Shown piece after piece: positions 35,208-43,249 of a stretch of DNA of 64,000 nucleotides. Made by a program: the position numbers and the translations under genes. Each line of letters begins with the position of its first letter. Within the stretch, counting starts at the first letter, position 1. The notes below the pieces were generated by a model, which was given only the letters and a program-made list of their open reading frames with translations, was not told the DNA's origin and made no database searches. Source of the stretch: Winogradskyella algicola (GTDB lineage: Bacteria; Bacteroidota; Bacteroidia; Flavobacteriales; Flavobacteriaceae); the NCBI RefSeq assembly GCF_005869935.1, contig NZ_SZQF01000004.1, positions 213,791 to 277,790 of the forward strand, given 5' to 3'.

Positions 35208-35410
35208 TTTCAATATCAAAGAGTAAATTTCTAGTGTTTTATTGTCTTGAGTATATATCTAATCCACCATATTTCATAGAAAGTTCAAAAGCCAATAGAA
35301 CAAAATTAAAGTTTAACAAGTATTAGGTCTGAAACCTTTAAGTGTACGTGACCTATTCTGGTTTGGGATTTTATAGTCTTGCATTGGTTGATGATTATTG
35401 ATAGTATTTA

Positions 35411-35462
35411 TAAGTAGGCGAGAACGAGTAATGAGCTATACACGTTTTTGCCAACAGTTTTT
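35411..35462. repeat. Cassette-border-like element A
   Basis: TAAGTAGGCGAGAACGAGTA, then ATGAGCTATACACG, then TTTTTGCCAACAG, ending in TTTTTAT at the stop codon of the adjacent orphan gene. It aligns along its whole length (one base longer) with element B at 36212-36263, sharing TAAGTAGGCGAG, AATGA, TATAC and AGTTTTTAT. Confidence 0.6.
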
Positions 35463-36105
35463 ATTTATTTTTTTCTCTCCGTAATTTTAAATTTTCAGAT
35501 AACTTCTCTTTCAATTCATCATATTCCATTGAATTTGATGTTTTCCATTCTTCCAATACAATTTTGTCTTCTTCTGGTAATGTTGCTATTTCTATTCCTA
35601 AAACGATATATGAACCATTCTCAATTGGCAATGAGGATTTTATGAAATTATCAACTTCCTTAATAAGTTTTAAACAGTTTTGCATATTTTCAGAGTCAAA
35701 TTTCAGTTGCTCGTCAGACATATGATAAGAATGAATATATGTGCTTACTTTATACTGTAAATCTTTAGATTTTTTGTAATCGTAATATTCATTTCCAAAT
35801 TCAAATAATTCACAGACTGCTTGGAAAAACAACTGATATTTATGTTTTAAACTTCCTATTCGTCTATTAACTCGGTCAATTCCGTTTTTTGGTTTAGAAT
35901 CTTCCACAATTTGTTCTCTTTCCTCTCTTTTTACAGAATGCAAAATCAAGTTCAAATCCAATAATTCAAGTGCGATTCTGCATTCAAGGCAAGCATAAAT
36001 TAAGGAAGAAGAATTTTTATATTCTTTCGCAATTTTTAATAATTCTGTTACTTGTCGTAAGAGATAAATAGGGTTGTTAATTCTAATATCTGGTTTGTAT
36101 TCCAT
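35461..36105 (-). CDS. Orphan hypothetical protein, helical
   Basis: A 214-residue, mostly helical soluble protein without signal peptide or membrane segment. Its first half (YLLRQVTELLKIAKEYKNSS, 14-33, then LIYACLECRIALELLDL near 35-51) resembles helical-bundle proteins such as HEPN/AbiV-like folds in layout. I see no catalytic R-x4-6-H motif, so this is not claimed. The Lys/Glu-rich tail (196-214) may be disordered. It sits with the next gene between core genes, its stop codon abutting a repeated border element, which suggests an acquired cassette. Function unknown. Confidence 0.72.
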   Translation of the reverse strand: MEYKPDIRINNPIYLLRQVTELLKIAKEYKNSSSLIYACLECRIALELLDLNLILHSVKREEREQIVEDSKPKNGIDRVNRRIGSLKHKYQLFFQAVCELFEFGNEYYDYKKSKDLQYKVSTYIHSYHMSDEQLKFDSENMQNCLKLIKEVDNFIKSSLPIENGSYIVLGIEIATLPEEDKIVLEEWKTSNSMEYDELKEKLSENLKLRREKNK

Positions 36106-36191
36106 TAGGTTAGTTCAAAATGTTTGAAACGTGTTTGTGTATGATTTCGTTGCGTGTTTCAGCAACTAATTTAGCAAATACAAACCGAATA

Positions 36192-36263
36192 GAAAATCCG
36201 CAAGAATTTTCGTAAGTAGGCGAGTATTAACAATGAATTATACTGTTGTTGGCTGTAGTTTTT
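36192..36263. repeat. Cassette-border-like element B with adjacent hairpin
   Basis: A hairpin GAAAATCC-GCAA-GAATTTTC (36192-36211, one mismatch) is followed by GTAAGTAGGCGAG (36212-36224), then AATGAATTATACTG and TTGTTGGCTGTAG, ending at the stop of the second orphan gene. The segment TTGTTGGCTGT (36246-36256) has a perfect inverted copy ACAGCCAACAA at 37092-37102, just beyond that gene's 5' end. Confidence 0.6.
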
Positions 36264-36267
36264 ATAT

Positions 36268-37062
36268 TTAAAAATATTCAATATCAGTTGTTTCTTGAAC
36301 CCTTTTTGCTCCATTTAAACTTTTGTCTCTTGTCACCCAATTTTGGTGTTTATCGTAGCTGTATAGGTAATTTGTAATAGATTTTATATTATTAAATTTC
36401 ACATACAGTTCTGTTTGAATAGGATTTTTATGTAAATCAAGAATACACTTTTTAGATGAGAGAAGTTCATTATCTTCCGAAAAATACTTTTCTATAGTCA
36501 AAAGCTCTTTGTATTTATACTTAAACCTACCGATAAAATTCCGTGAAGATTTGTCAAAAATATAATGGTCTGTTTTTTGACATTTTGAATTGTATTTAAG
36601 TGTTTCAACATCATCATTATAATTAGCATATTGCCTAATTATGGCAGTTGTGTTACCTCTTTTATCATATTCATAGTATTCATCATAATTTTGTTTTAGA
36701 TTATTGTGAAATCCAACTATTTTTTCTTCTAATATTCCTAAAGTATTATAATGATAATATTCTGTACATAAGTTTTTATCATTAGTGTCAAAAACTCTTT
36801 TTTCTTTGATTAAACCGTTATCGTAAAATTCATTCATATAATATTCTCTGGGATTGAATTCTAAAACTATAAAGCCTAATTCATTGAATTCATATTCTTG
36901 AATTATTGTGTTGTCACGTATAATTTTATAATTTTTAATTTTCCCATTTAAGTTTAATCTTTTCACATCATTTTGTTCTTTTCGTTTTGAACCAGGTTTG
37001 TATTTATTGAATAGATATTCAAGTGTTTTCTTTTGATATAAAGAGTAATACATTCTAATCAA
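36268..37062 (-). CDS. Orphan protein with YD/RHS-like Tyr-rich strand repeats
   Basis: The 264-residue product is rich in Tyr, Asn and Lys. It is made of short beta-hairpin units such as YNTLGILEEKIVG (about 107-119), YEYDKRGNTTAIIRQY (131-146) and YSYDKHQNWVTRDK (232-245). The YDxxGN and YDKHQNW patterns resemble RHS/YD-type or WG-like repeats of secreted proteins, yet there is no signal peptide. It may start at the second Met (37053). Base composition is strongly AT rich. An 11-bp inverted repeat flanks it, consistent with a cassette or acquired gene. Function unknown. Confidence 0.7.
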   Translation of the reverse strand: MIRMYYSLYQKKTLEYLFNKYKPGSKRKEQNDVKRLNLNGKIKNYKIIRDNTIIQEYEFNELGFIVLEFNPREYYMNEFYDNGLIKEKRVFDTNDKNLCTEYYHYNTLGILEEKIVGFHNNLKQNYDEYYEYDKRGNTTAIIRQYANYNDDVETLKYNSKCQKTDHYIFDKSSRNFIGRFKYKYKELLTIEKYFSEDNELLSSKKCILDLHKNPIQTELYVKFNNIKSITNYLYSYDKHQNWVTRDKSLNGAKRVQETTDIEYF

Positions 37063-37192
37063 GTTTTGTCATAAGGTTTGAGTGTCAAATTACAGCCAAC
37101 AATTGGATACACATATTACATATATCCAACTTATATGTTTATAGTCAACAATTTAATAAAATAATAGTACTTTTTCTAAATAGCTATAAATA

Positions 37193-37221
37193 AAAAGCCA
37201 TCACAATTTGTGATGGCTTTT
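37193..37221 (-). terminator. Terminator of the M3 peptidase gene
   Basis: Perfect 13-bp stem AAAGCCATCACAA/TTGTGATGGCTTT with T runs on both ends, located 21 bp downstream of the minus-strand peptidase stop. Confidence 0.88.
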
Positions 37222-37241
37222 AAACCTATATTTAAAACATC

Positions 37242-39386
37242 CTAATTCTTAGGAACAGGAAAGCCTCTATCGCGCATTAAGGCTTCAATTTTAGCATCGC
37301 GTCCTCTAAATAGTCGGTACGCTTCTGTAGGATCCATAGCATTGCGTGGCGCAAACAAATACTTTACTAATTTGTCAGCAACGGCTTTGTCGTAAAACCC
37401 ATCTGGTGCTTCTTTAAACGCTTCAGAGGCATCACTCGTTAAAACATCTGCCCACATATAACCATAGTATGCTGTGGCATAGCCTTCGCCAGAAAATACG
37501 TGTCCAAAATGTGGAGTTCTATGACGCATTGGCAATTCTTTTGGCATACCTAACTCGTCTAAGGCTTCGCGCTCAAATTTATCTATATCTATATTAGTTG
37601 GATCTGCTAAGTGTAATTTCATATCAACTAAAGCAGAGGCTAAATATTCTGTTGTAGCAAAGCCTTGGTTAAAGGTTGCTGCTTTTTTAATTTTTTCAAC
37701 CAATTCGGCTGGAATCGGTTTTCCTGTTTCGTGGTGTACCAAAAACTGATTGATAACTTTATCTGTAGATAACCAGCGCTCTAACAATTGTGATTGAAAC
37801 TCGGTATAATCTCTAACACCTCCTTGTAGTGTTGGATACTTCACATCTGCCGCAAAGAAGTGTAACGCGTGCCCAAACTCATGGAAAAACGTAGTGGCAT
37901 CATCCCAAGACACCAAAACCGCTTCACCAGGTGCTGGTTTTACAAAGTTAGAGTTGTTAGAGGCTAATACATTAGTTTGTCCTTCAAAAGTGGTAGAACT
38001 TCTGTAAGTTGTAGCCCAAGCACCAGAACGTTTACCTTCGCGAGCATAAGGGTCTAAGTACCAAAGCCCAATGTGTTTGCCAGAGTCTTTATCTGTGACT
38101 TCCCAAACCTTTACATCCTCATGAAACACAGGAACTGAGCCTTCTTCAACAGGTGTAAATTTATAATTAAAAATTTCTCCAGCCACAAAGAACATAGCTT
38201 CGGTTAATTTGTCTAACTGAAGGTATTGTTTTACTTCATCGCTATCTAAATCGTATTTCTTTTTACGAACTTTTTCGGCATAGTAACGGTAATCCCAAGG
38301 TTCTATCGTTATGTTATCTCCAAGCTCGTTTGCTACAGTTTGCATATCTGCAACTTCTTCTTTTACTCTTGCAGTTGCTGCAGGCCAAACTTTTAGCATT
38401 AAATCCATGGCATTTTCAGGATTTTTTGCCATTCGGTCTTGTAATCTCCACTCAGCATAATTATCGTATCCCAAAAGGCCTACACGCTCTTTACGTAGTT
38501 TTAAAATTTCTGCAATAATTTGGTTGTTGTCGTATTCATCTCCATTATCTCCTCTAGAGTAGTAGTTTTCCCAAACTTGTTTGCGCAATTCGCGCTCAGT
38601 AGAGTAGGTAAGAAATGGATCCATAGAAGAGCGTGTGTTGGTAATGGCATACATGCCTTCTTTGCCTTTGTCTGCAGCTATTTTAGCAGCCGATTTTATA
38701 AAACCATCAGACAAACCACCAAGTTGATCTTTGGTTAAATACGTGACATAGTTTTCTTCATCGTGCAGTACATTGTTAGAAAACTTAGTGTATAATGTTG
38801 AAAGTTCTTTGTTGATTTCAGCATAGCGCTTTTTCTTTTCCGCATCAAGGTTGGCACCATTCATTTCAAATTGTTTGTAGGTCAAATCTACAACACGTTG
38901 TTCTTGTGGTTCTAGAGGATTTTTTTGTGAAACTTCATAAACGGTTTTGATGCGTTGAAATAATTTTTCATTCTGAGAAATCTTAGAACGAAATTCTGAA
39001 AGTTTAGGTGCTAATTCTGCTTGTACTTCTCTAAATTCTGGTGATGACATATTGCTAGACAAAATACCATAATAGGTAAACACACGATCTAAAGTTTTGC
39101 CTGCACTTTCCATGGCGACGATGGTGTTTTCAAAAGTTGGTGCTTCTGTATTATTGGCAATGGCATCAATTTCTTCTAATTGTAATTCCATGCCTTTTTC
39201 AACAGCTTCTTTTACATCAGCTACATTCATTTTGTCAAAAGCAGGAACACCTTGGTAAGGTCCTGTCCACTCTCGTAGTAGGATATTTTCTGTCATTGAT
39301 TTGTCTTCGGTTTTTTGTTCTTCTTTACAACTTGCAAATAAGATAATGCTACTTAAAACAGTAGCTTTAATTACTTTGGAAATCAT
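37242..39386 (-). CDS. dcp: M3 family peptidyl-dipeptidase (Dcp-like) lipoprotein
   Basis: A 714-residue zinc metallopeptidase that removes C-terminal dipeptides from peptides. The zinc motif HEFGH lies in TTFFHEFGHALHFFAADV (about 497-514), with the third ligand in the FEREALDEL-type helix near 590 and the substrate loop HFGHVFSGEGYATAYYGYMW near 624-643. This is the Dcp/oligopeptidase A family at usual length. A lipoprotein signal (LFASC, Cys about 20) places it in the periplasm, unlike cytosolic E. coli Dcp. Monocistronic, with its own terminator. Confidence 0.94.
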   Translation of the reverse strand: MISKVIKATVLSSIILFASCKEEQKTEDKSMTENILLREWTGPYQGVPAFDKMNVADVKEAVEKGMELQLEEIDAIANNTEAPTFENTIVAMESAGKTLDRVFTYYGILSSNMSSPEFREVQAELAPKLSEFRSKISQNEKLFQRIKTVYEVSQKNPLEPQEQRVVDLTYKQFEMNGANLDAEKKKRYAEINKELSTLYTKFSNNVLHDEENYVTYLTKDQLGGLSDGFIKSAAKIAADKGKEGMYAITNTRSSMDPFLTYSTERELRKQVWENYYSRGDNGDEYDNNQIIAEILKLRKERVGLLGYDNYAEWRLQDRMAKNPENAMDLMLKVWPAATARVKEEVADMQTVANELGDNITIEPWDYRYYAEKVRKKKYDLDSDEVKQYLQLDKLTEAMFFVAGEIFNYKFTPVEEGSVPVFHEDVKVWEVTDKDSGKHIGLWYLDPYAREGKRSGAWATTYRSSTTFEGQTNVLASNNSNFVKPAPGEAVLVSWDDATTFFHEFGHALHFFAADVKYPTLQGGVRDYTEFQSQLLERWLSTDKVINQFLVHHETGKPIPAELVEKIKKAATFNQGFATTEYLASALVDMKLHLADPTNIDIDKFEREALDELGMPKELPMRHRTPHFGHVFSGEGYATAYYGYMWADVLTSDASEAFKEAPDGFYDKAVADKLVKYLFAPRNAMDPTEAYRLFRGRDAKIEALMRDRGFPVPKN

Positions 39387-39418
39387 TGTTTTAGTTCGTT
39401 TTTAAAATCTTTAATTTG

Positions 39419-39525
39419 TCATGCTGAACTTGTTTCAGCATCTAAGAGTTAGTTAAATTATTTGGCTTGATGAGATTCTGAAGCAACACTTCGACTTAGT
39501 TCAGTACAAGGTTCAGAATGACACA
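39419..39525. repeat. Dispersed inverted repeat (GTCATGCTGAACTTGTTTCAG family)
   Basis: Left end GTCATGCTGAACTTGTTTCA plus GCATCTAAGAG and right end GAACTAAGTCGAAGTG-type plus GGTTCAGAATGACAC. The ends are imperfect inverted copies of each other (GTCATnCTGAAC). Relatives occur at 26620-26714, 44551-44635 and 49689-49706. It fills the 184-bp gap between the M3 peptidase and cyclophilin genes. Confidence 0.7.
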
Positions 39526-39570
39526 GTTTAAGTATACAAGATATTAATTTTAGTACAGTGGACTTCTTAA

Positions 39571-40278
39571 TTATTCTATAATTTCTACCTTTTTAATGTA
39601 AACATTATCAACTGGCCAGTCACCATCATCAGTCTTTACAGCATTAATTCTATCCACCACATCCATACCTTTTATAACTTCTCCAAAAACCGTGTAATCA
39701 CCATCGAGATGTTTGGCTTTTTCTCTGTTTACCACAATAAAAAACTGAAATGGCGAGGCGAGTTTGTATGCGTTTTCAATTTCGCTACTTGGCATTGAGA
39801 TTGAACCTCGTTGATGTGTATAGCCACGTTTAGTATCTGGTGGTAAGAGGTATTTACCAATTTTGCGTCGTTTTTTGTATAAATCTAATCCGTCGCTACT
39901 TCCTCCTTGTATTATAAAATCTTTTACAACTCTGTAAAATTGTGTGCCGTCAAAGTATTTGCGTTTAGTGAGATAAATGAAGTTAGAACGATGGAACTTG
40001 GTTTTATCATAGAGCAATATGTCTATGTTTCCAAAATCAGTAGTAAGTCGTACTTTATTTTCCTTGTGTTCTTTGTCGTATTCTAAAAAGAACTCCATGG
40101 CATTGTCATCCGTAAGAATTGGAAATTCTGATGTCTTTTTTGCCTTCTTTTTTGGTGTTGGCTTCGCTTTGGTAGTTGTGGTATCTTTTACAGTGGTAGT
40201 GTTAGAATTTTTTGAAGTTTGCTTATCTTCACAGTTCGATAAAAAAAGAATAGTAAAAAACAATAATAGAAATCTCAT
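39571..40278 (-). CDS. Cyclophilin-type peptidyl-prolyl isomerase lipoprotein
   Basis: The 235-residue protein has a lipoprotein signal (FLSNC, Cys16), a Lys/Thr-rich linker (20-50, TKAKPTPKKKAKK), and a cyclophilin domain (about 75-233). Domain landmarks are FDGTQFYRVVKDFIIQGGSS near 108-127, RGSISMPSS near 157-165, QFFIVV near 177-182 and VFGEVIKGMDVVDRI near 197-211. The QFFIV and FxRV elements are the usual active-site strands. It catalyses proline isomerisation, probably folding periplasmic or outer-membrane proteins. Divergent from the Nudix gene with only 2 bp between start codons. Confidence 0.93.
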   Translation of the reverse strand: MRFLLLFFTILFLSNCEDKQTSKNSNTTTVKDTTTTKAKPTPKKKAKKTSEFPILTDDNAMEFFLEYDKEHKENKVRLTTDFGNIDILLYDKTKFHRSNFIYLTKRKYFDGTQFYRVVKDFIIQGGSSDGLDLYKKRRKIGKYLLPPDTKRGYTHQRGSISMPSSEIENAYKLASPFQFFIVVNREKAKHLDGDYTVFGEVIKGMDVVDRINAVKTDDGDWPVDNVYIKKVEIIE

Positions 40279-40280
40279 AA

Positions 40281-40922
40281 ATGCACTTTAATACGTTTTC
40301 TGAATCCGTAGTAAAAATAAAACATCTAGAGCTTTTTGGCGAAGAATCGCATGCTAAAATGTCTCCACCTTACCGATTAGATTTTGCTAAGCGCATGAAA
40401 GAAAAGGCTAAAACAGCTAAGACTGCTGGTGTAATGGCGTTGTTTTATCCAGACCAAAAAGCAGAGACCAATTTGGTGTTAATTCTCAGAAAAACATACA
40501 AAGGTGTACACTCTAACCAAGTTGGTTTTCCTGGTGGTAAATATGAGGAAGGAGATGATAATTTAATGGTAACAGCGCTTCGTGAAACAGAAGAAGAGGT
40601 TGGTGTACCAATGGATAAGGTAAATGTGATTAAGACTATTTCTCCATTGTACATTCCACCTAGTAATTTTATGGTACACCCATATTTGGGACTTTTAGAT
40701 TCTACTCCTCAGTTTATAAAACAAGATGACGAGGTTGAGGATATTCTTGAGATTCACATACAAGAATTTTTAGACGAGCGTAACGTAATTACTACTAAAG
40801 TGCCTACATCTTTTAATGCTAAGGTGGCTGTGCCAGCCTTTAAATTAAATGGTCACATTGTTTGGGGAGCAACAGCAATGATGCTCGGTGAAATCAAAGA
40901 CTTGTTAAAACAAGTTTTATAA
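40281..40922 (+). CDS. CoA pyrophosphatase (Nudix hydrolase)
   Basis: A 213-residue Nudix protein of the NudL/CoAse type, which cleaves CoA to phosphopantetheine and adenosine 3',5'-bisphosphate. QVGFPGGKYEEGDDN (about 77-91) precedes the Nudix box core ALRETEEEVGVP (about 96-107). The upstream VLILRKTYKGVHSNQV region (about 60-75) matches the CoAse subfamily. The start codon is 2 bp from the divergent cyclophilin start. A candidate promoter lies immediately after the stop. Confidence 0.92.
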   Translation: MHFNTFSESVVKIKHLELFGEESHAKMSPPYRLDFAKRMKEKAKTAKTAGVMALFYPDQKAETNLVLILRKTYKGVHSNQVGFPGGKYEEGDDNLMVTALRETEEEVGVPMDKVNVIKTISPLYIPPSNFMVHPYLGLLDSTPQFIKQDDEVEDILEIHIQEFLDERNVITTKVPTSFNAKVAVPAFKLNGHIVWGATAMMLGEIKDLLKQVL

Positions 40923-40936
40923 GTTGTCTTATTTCT

Positions 40937-40944
40937 TACTTTTG
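40937..40944 (+). promoter_or_regulatory. Perfect -7 box ahead of a 200-nt leader
   Basis: TACTTTTG, perfect TAnnTTTG, 15-22 bp after the Nudix stop and about 213 bp before the acyltransferase start. If used, the transcript would carry the foldable repeat at 40991-41118 as a leader. No clear -33 TTG. Confidence 0.45.
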
Positions 40945-40990
40945 CATAAACGAACATAACAATAGAATGCTTTAACCAAATATTTTTATT

Positions 40991-41118
40991 GTCAGTTCGA
41001 GTGGTTTTGTTTCCAAAATAGATTGGAAACAAATTAGTATCAAAAACTTGTTAGATAAAATTCTTTCTCTCGATACATATTTTGCTCATGTTCAATCGCA
41101 AAATACACTCGAAATGAC
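40991..41118. repeat. Cloverleaf-forming interspersed element
   Basis: Outer arms GTCAGTTCGAGTG (40991-41003) and CACTCGAAATGAC (41106-41118) pair over 12 of 13 positions. Inside are a perfect 11-bp hairpin TTTGTTTCCAA/TTGGAAACAAA (41006-41033), GTATC/GATAC (41037-41041, 41072-41076) and ATTTTGC/GCAAAAT (41079-41085, 41098-41104). The four nested stems give a cloverleaf layout. No coding potential. Confidence 0.7.
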
Positions 41119-41157
41119 GAATTTCATTAAAGCCTCGTTCAAAAATAAAAATTTATA

Positions 41158-41958
41158 ATGGGATTATTCAAAAAAAATCCTTTTGGTCATATACTTTGGG
41201 TAAAAAAATGGTTAATCAGAATCCTAGGACTTCTAACACACAGACGTTTTAGAGGTTTTAACGAACTGCAGATTGAAGGTTCTGAAATCATTAAAAACTT
41301 ACCAGATACTAACGTGCTATTTATTTCTAATCACCAAACATACTTTGCAGATGTTATAGCCATGTTTCATGTGTTTAATGCCAGTCTTAGTGGACGATTA
41401 GATAGCATTAAAAATGTAGGTTATTTATGGAATCCTAAGCTAAATATGTATTATGTTGCTGCTAAGGAAACTATGAAATCGGGTCTCATACCTAAGATTT
41501 TTGCATACACTGGTTCTATAAGCATTGAAAGAACATGGAGATCTAAAGGGCAAGATGTAAATCGCCAAGTAAAGATGAGCGATATCACCAATATTAAAAA
41601 AGCGCTTGATGATGGTTGGGTGGTTACGTTTCCGCAAGGGACTACAACACCTTTTAAACCCATTAGAAAGGGCACAGCTCATATTATAAAAACATACAAA
41701 CCTTTAGTTGTGCCCATAGTTATTGATGGGTTTAGACGTTCTTTTGATAAAAAAGGATTACGCATTAAGAAGAAAAATATCTATCAATCTTTTGAAATAA
41801 AACAACCTCTAGAAATAGATTATGACAACGAATCTATTGCTGATATCGTAGAAAAAATTGAATATGCAATTGAGCAGCATCCTTCGTTTTTAAAGGTAAT
41901 TCCGCAAGAAGAACTTGAGGAAAAAGAGCGTTTAAACAAAGAGCTTAGGGATTGGTAG
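41158..41958 (+). CDS. Lysophospholipid (1-acyl-glycerol-3-phosphate-type) acyltransferase
   Basis: A 266-residue PlsC-like acyltransferase for membrane phospholipid synthesis. The block I motif reads SNHQTYFADV (about 57-66); His and Asp are separated by five residues, not the canonical HX4D. Block III-like FPQGTTTPFKPIRKGTAHII (about 160-179) corresponds to the EGTR phosphate-binding site, with the unusual QGT. Block IV is near VVPIVIDGF (about 184-192). Preceded by a long leader with a foldable repeat. Confidence 0.88.
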   Translation: MGLFKKNPFGHILWVKKWLIRILGLLTHRRFRGFNELQIEGSEIIKNLPDTNVLFISNHQTYFADVIAMFHVFNASLSGRLDSIKNVGYLWNPKLNMYYVAAKETMKSGLIPKIFAYTGSISIERTWRSKGQDVNRQVKMSDITNIKKALDDGWVVTFPQGTTTPFKPIRKGTAHIIKTYKPLVVPIVIDGFRRSFDKKGLRIKKKNIYQSFEIKQPLEIDYDNESIADIVEKIEYAIEQHPSFLKVIPQEELEEKERLNKELRDW

Positions 41959-41993
41959 ATTTCTAACGCGTCTAAAACTCTAATAATCTAAAC

Positions 41994-42626
41994 TTAAACT
42001 TCCAGCTTTTTTAACTCATTGTAGTTTCTGTTAAGGCGTTTTAATAGAATACCATAGATAAGCTTATAAAACAGCCATATAATAACTAAGAAAACGGCTG
42101 TTATCAATATTGTTATTCCTACTAAAATCGTCATTTGAGTTGTGTCGAAAGCCGCTACCTGATCATGAAAATCTGAGTTTTGATTGAATTCAAAATAAAG
42201 CGAAAGCGGTATAGAAATAAAGATCATGACAAGATTATACAATACGTAGTACTTAATAACTTTTCTTGTTCTAAGAATACTTTCCATTAATTTTTTAGCA
42301 TTATCTGTAGAAGATATGGACTTATGCGATTTGTAAAGTAGATATACAAATAATGCAACCACCGCAAAACCAAAAATTGTTAGTCCTGTAAAAAGAGGGT
42401 TTTCATAGCTGGCTTCTAATTTTGCTCGCATTTTGTCTGAAAAGAAATACGGAACGTAACTAACAAGGATCCAAAAAATAAGCTCAGCAACACTAATGTA
42501 AAACAGGGTTTTTACAATAGATGATGATTTTTTGTGCAACATTGGATAAATGTCAGAATCTGAATAGTTTTTAAACTCATCACTTCCTTTGTTCCAATCC
42601 TTCTTTAATAATTCTAATTCATCCAT
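41994..42626 (-). CDS. Membrane protein, likely partner (anti-sigma-like) of the ECF sigma factor
   Basis: A 210-residue protein with a cytosolic head of about 35 residues (LLKKDWNKGSDEFKNYSDSD, 5-24) and four membrane helices (about 36-58, 80-98, 119-140, 160-195). It starts 4 bp after the sigma gene stop, as anti-sigma factors do. It has no zinc-binding HxxxCxxC motif, so it is not a ZAS-type anti-sigma. The WK-rich N-terminal head is what would contact sigma. The role is inferred from position only. Confidence 0.75.
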   Translation of the reverse strand: MDELELLKKDWNKGSDEFKNYSDSDIYPMLHKKSSSIVKTLFYISVAELIFWILVSYVPYFFSDKMRAKLEASYENPLFTGLTIFGFAVVALFVYLLYKSHKSISSTDNAKKLMESILRTRKVIKYYVLYNLVMIFISIPLSLYFEFNQNSDFHDQVAAFDTTQMTILVGITILITAVFLVIIWLFYKLIYGILLKRLNRNYNELKKLEV

Positions 42627-42630
42627 AAGT

Positions 42631-43125
42631 TTACGGATTTAATATTGTTTTTAATTTCTTTTTTACACGGTTCATTTTCACTCGTGCATTTACTTCTGTG
42701 ATACCTAGAGTTTGACTTATCTCTCTATAATCTTTATCTTCTAAGTATAGAAAAACTAAGGCTTTTTCAATATCATTTAGTTGTTGTACCGCATTATAAA
42801 GCAACTTTAACTGTTGCTCTTCTGTATCATCGTATTCCTCAGCTTTTATTTTAAATTGAACACTATCAAACTCTTGTGTATTAATTCTTCGTTTCGATTT
42901 TCTGTACAGTGTAATGGCTGTATTTAATCCAACACGGTACATCCAGGTACTAAATTTTGAGTCACCTCTAAACTTAGGATAGGCTTTCCAGAGTTGTATA
43001 GTTATTTCCTGAAACAAATCGTTGTGTGCATCTTGATTGTTGGTATACAAACGGCATACCTTATGTACAATGTTTTGATGCTTTTGCAACTGCTCTACAA
43101 AACTATGTTCTAGTTCTTTGTTCAA
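42631..43125 (-). CDS. ECF-type RNA polymerase sigma factor
   Basis: A 164-residue sigma-70 family protein with region 2 (about 15-75: NIVHKVCRLYTNNQDAHNDL and QLWKAYPKFRGDSKFSTWMY) and region 4 (about 105-160: LNDIEKALVFLYLEDKDYRE then ISQTLGITEVNARVKMNRVK). There is no region 1.1 or 3, so it is an ECF sigma factor directing stress or envelope genes. It is co-transcribed with the downstream membrane protein and divergent from NDH-2. Confidence 0.93.
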   Translation of the reverse strand: MNKELEHSFVEQLQKHQNIVHKVCRLYTNNQDAHNDLFQEITIQLWKAYPKFRGDSKFSTWMYRVGLNTAITLYRKSKRRINTQEFDSVQFKIKAEEYDDTEEQQLKLLYNAVQQLNDIEKALVFLYLEDKDYREISQTLGITEVNARVKMNRVKKKLKTILNP

Positions 43126-43215
43126 TTATTTATTTGGTTAGTTAACTATATGTAGCTTTACTTTAATTAATGTTACACAAATATTAAAAAAGTATCTTTT
43201 ACGCACCATTACTCG

Positions 43216-43223
43216 TATCTTTG
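43216..43223 (+). promoter_or_regulatory. Candidate -7 box of the NDH-2 gene
   Basis: TATCTTTG, perfect TAnnTTTG, 26-33 bp before the start codon at 43250; no exact -33 TTG. Confidence 0.55.
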
Positions 43224-43249
43224 TTAGTGTAATTCAACCTCTATTTTCC

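Noticed and set aside
35461..36105. HEPN/AbiV-type toxin assignment for the orphan helical protein
   Set aside because: The helical layout is suggestive but the R-x4-6-H catalytic motif is not visible, so no function is claimed.
35414..36256. Classical integron attC sites bordering the orphan genes
   Set aside because: The borders lack the GTTRRRY and RYYYAAC core sites and no integrase gene is present, so only a cassette-like description is kept.
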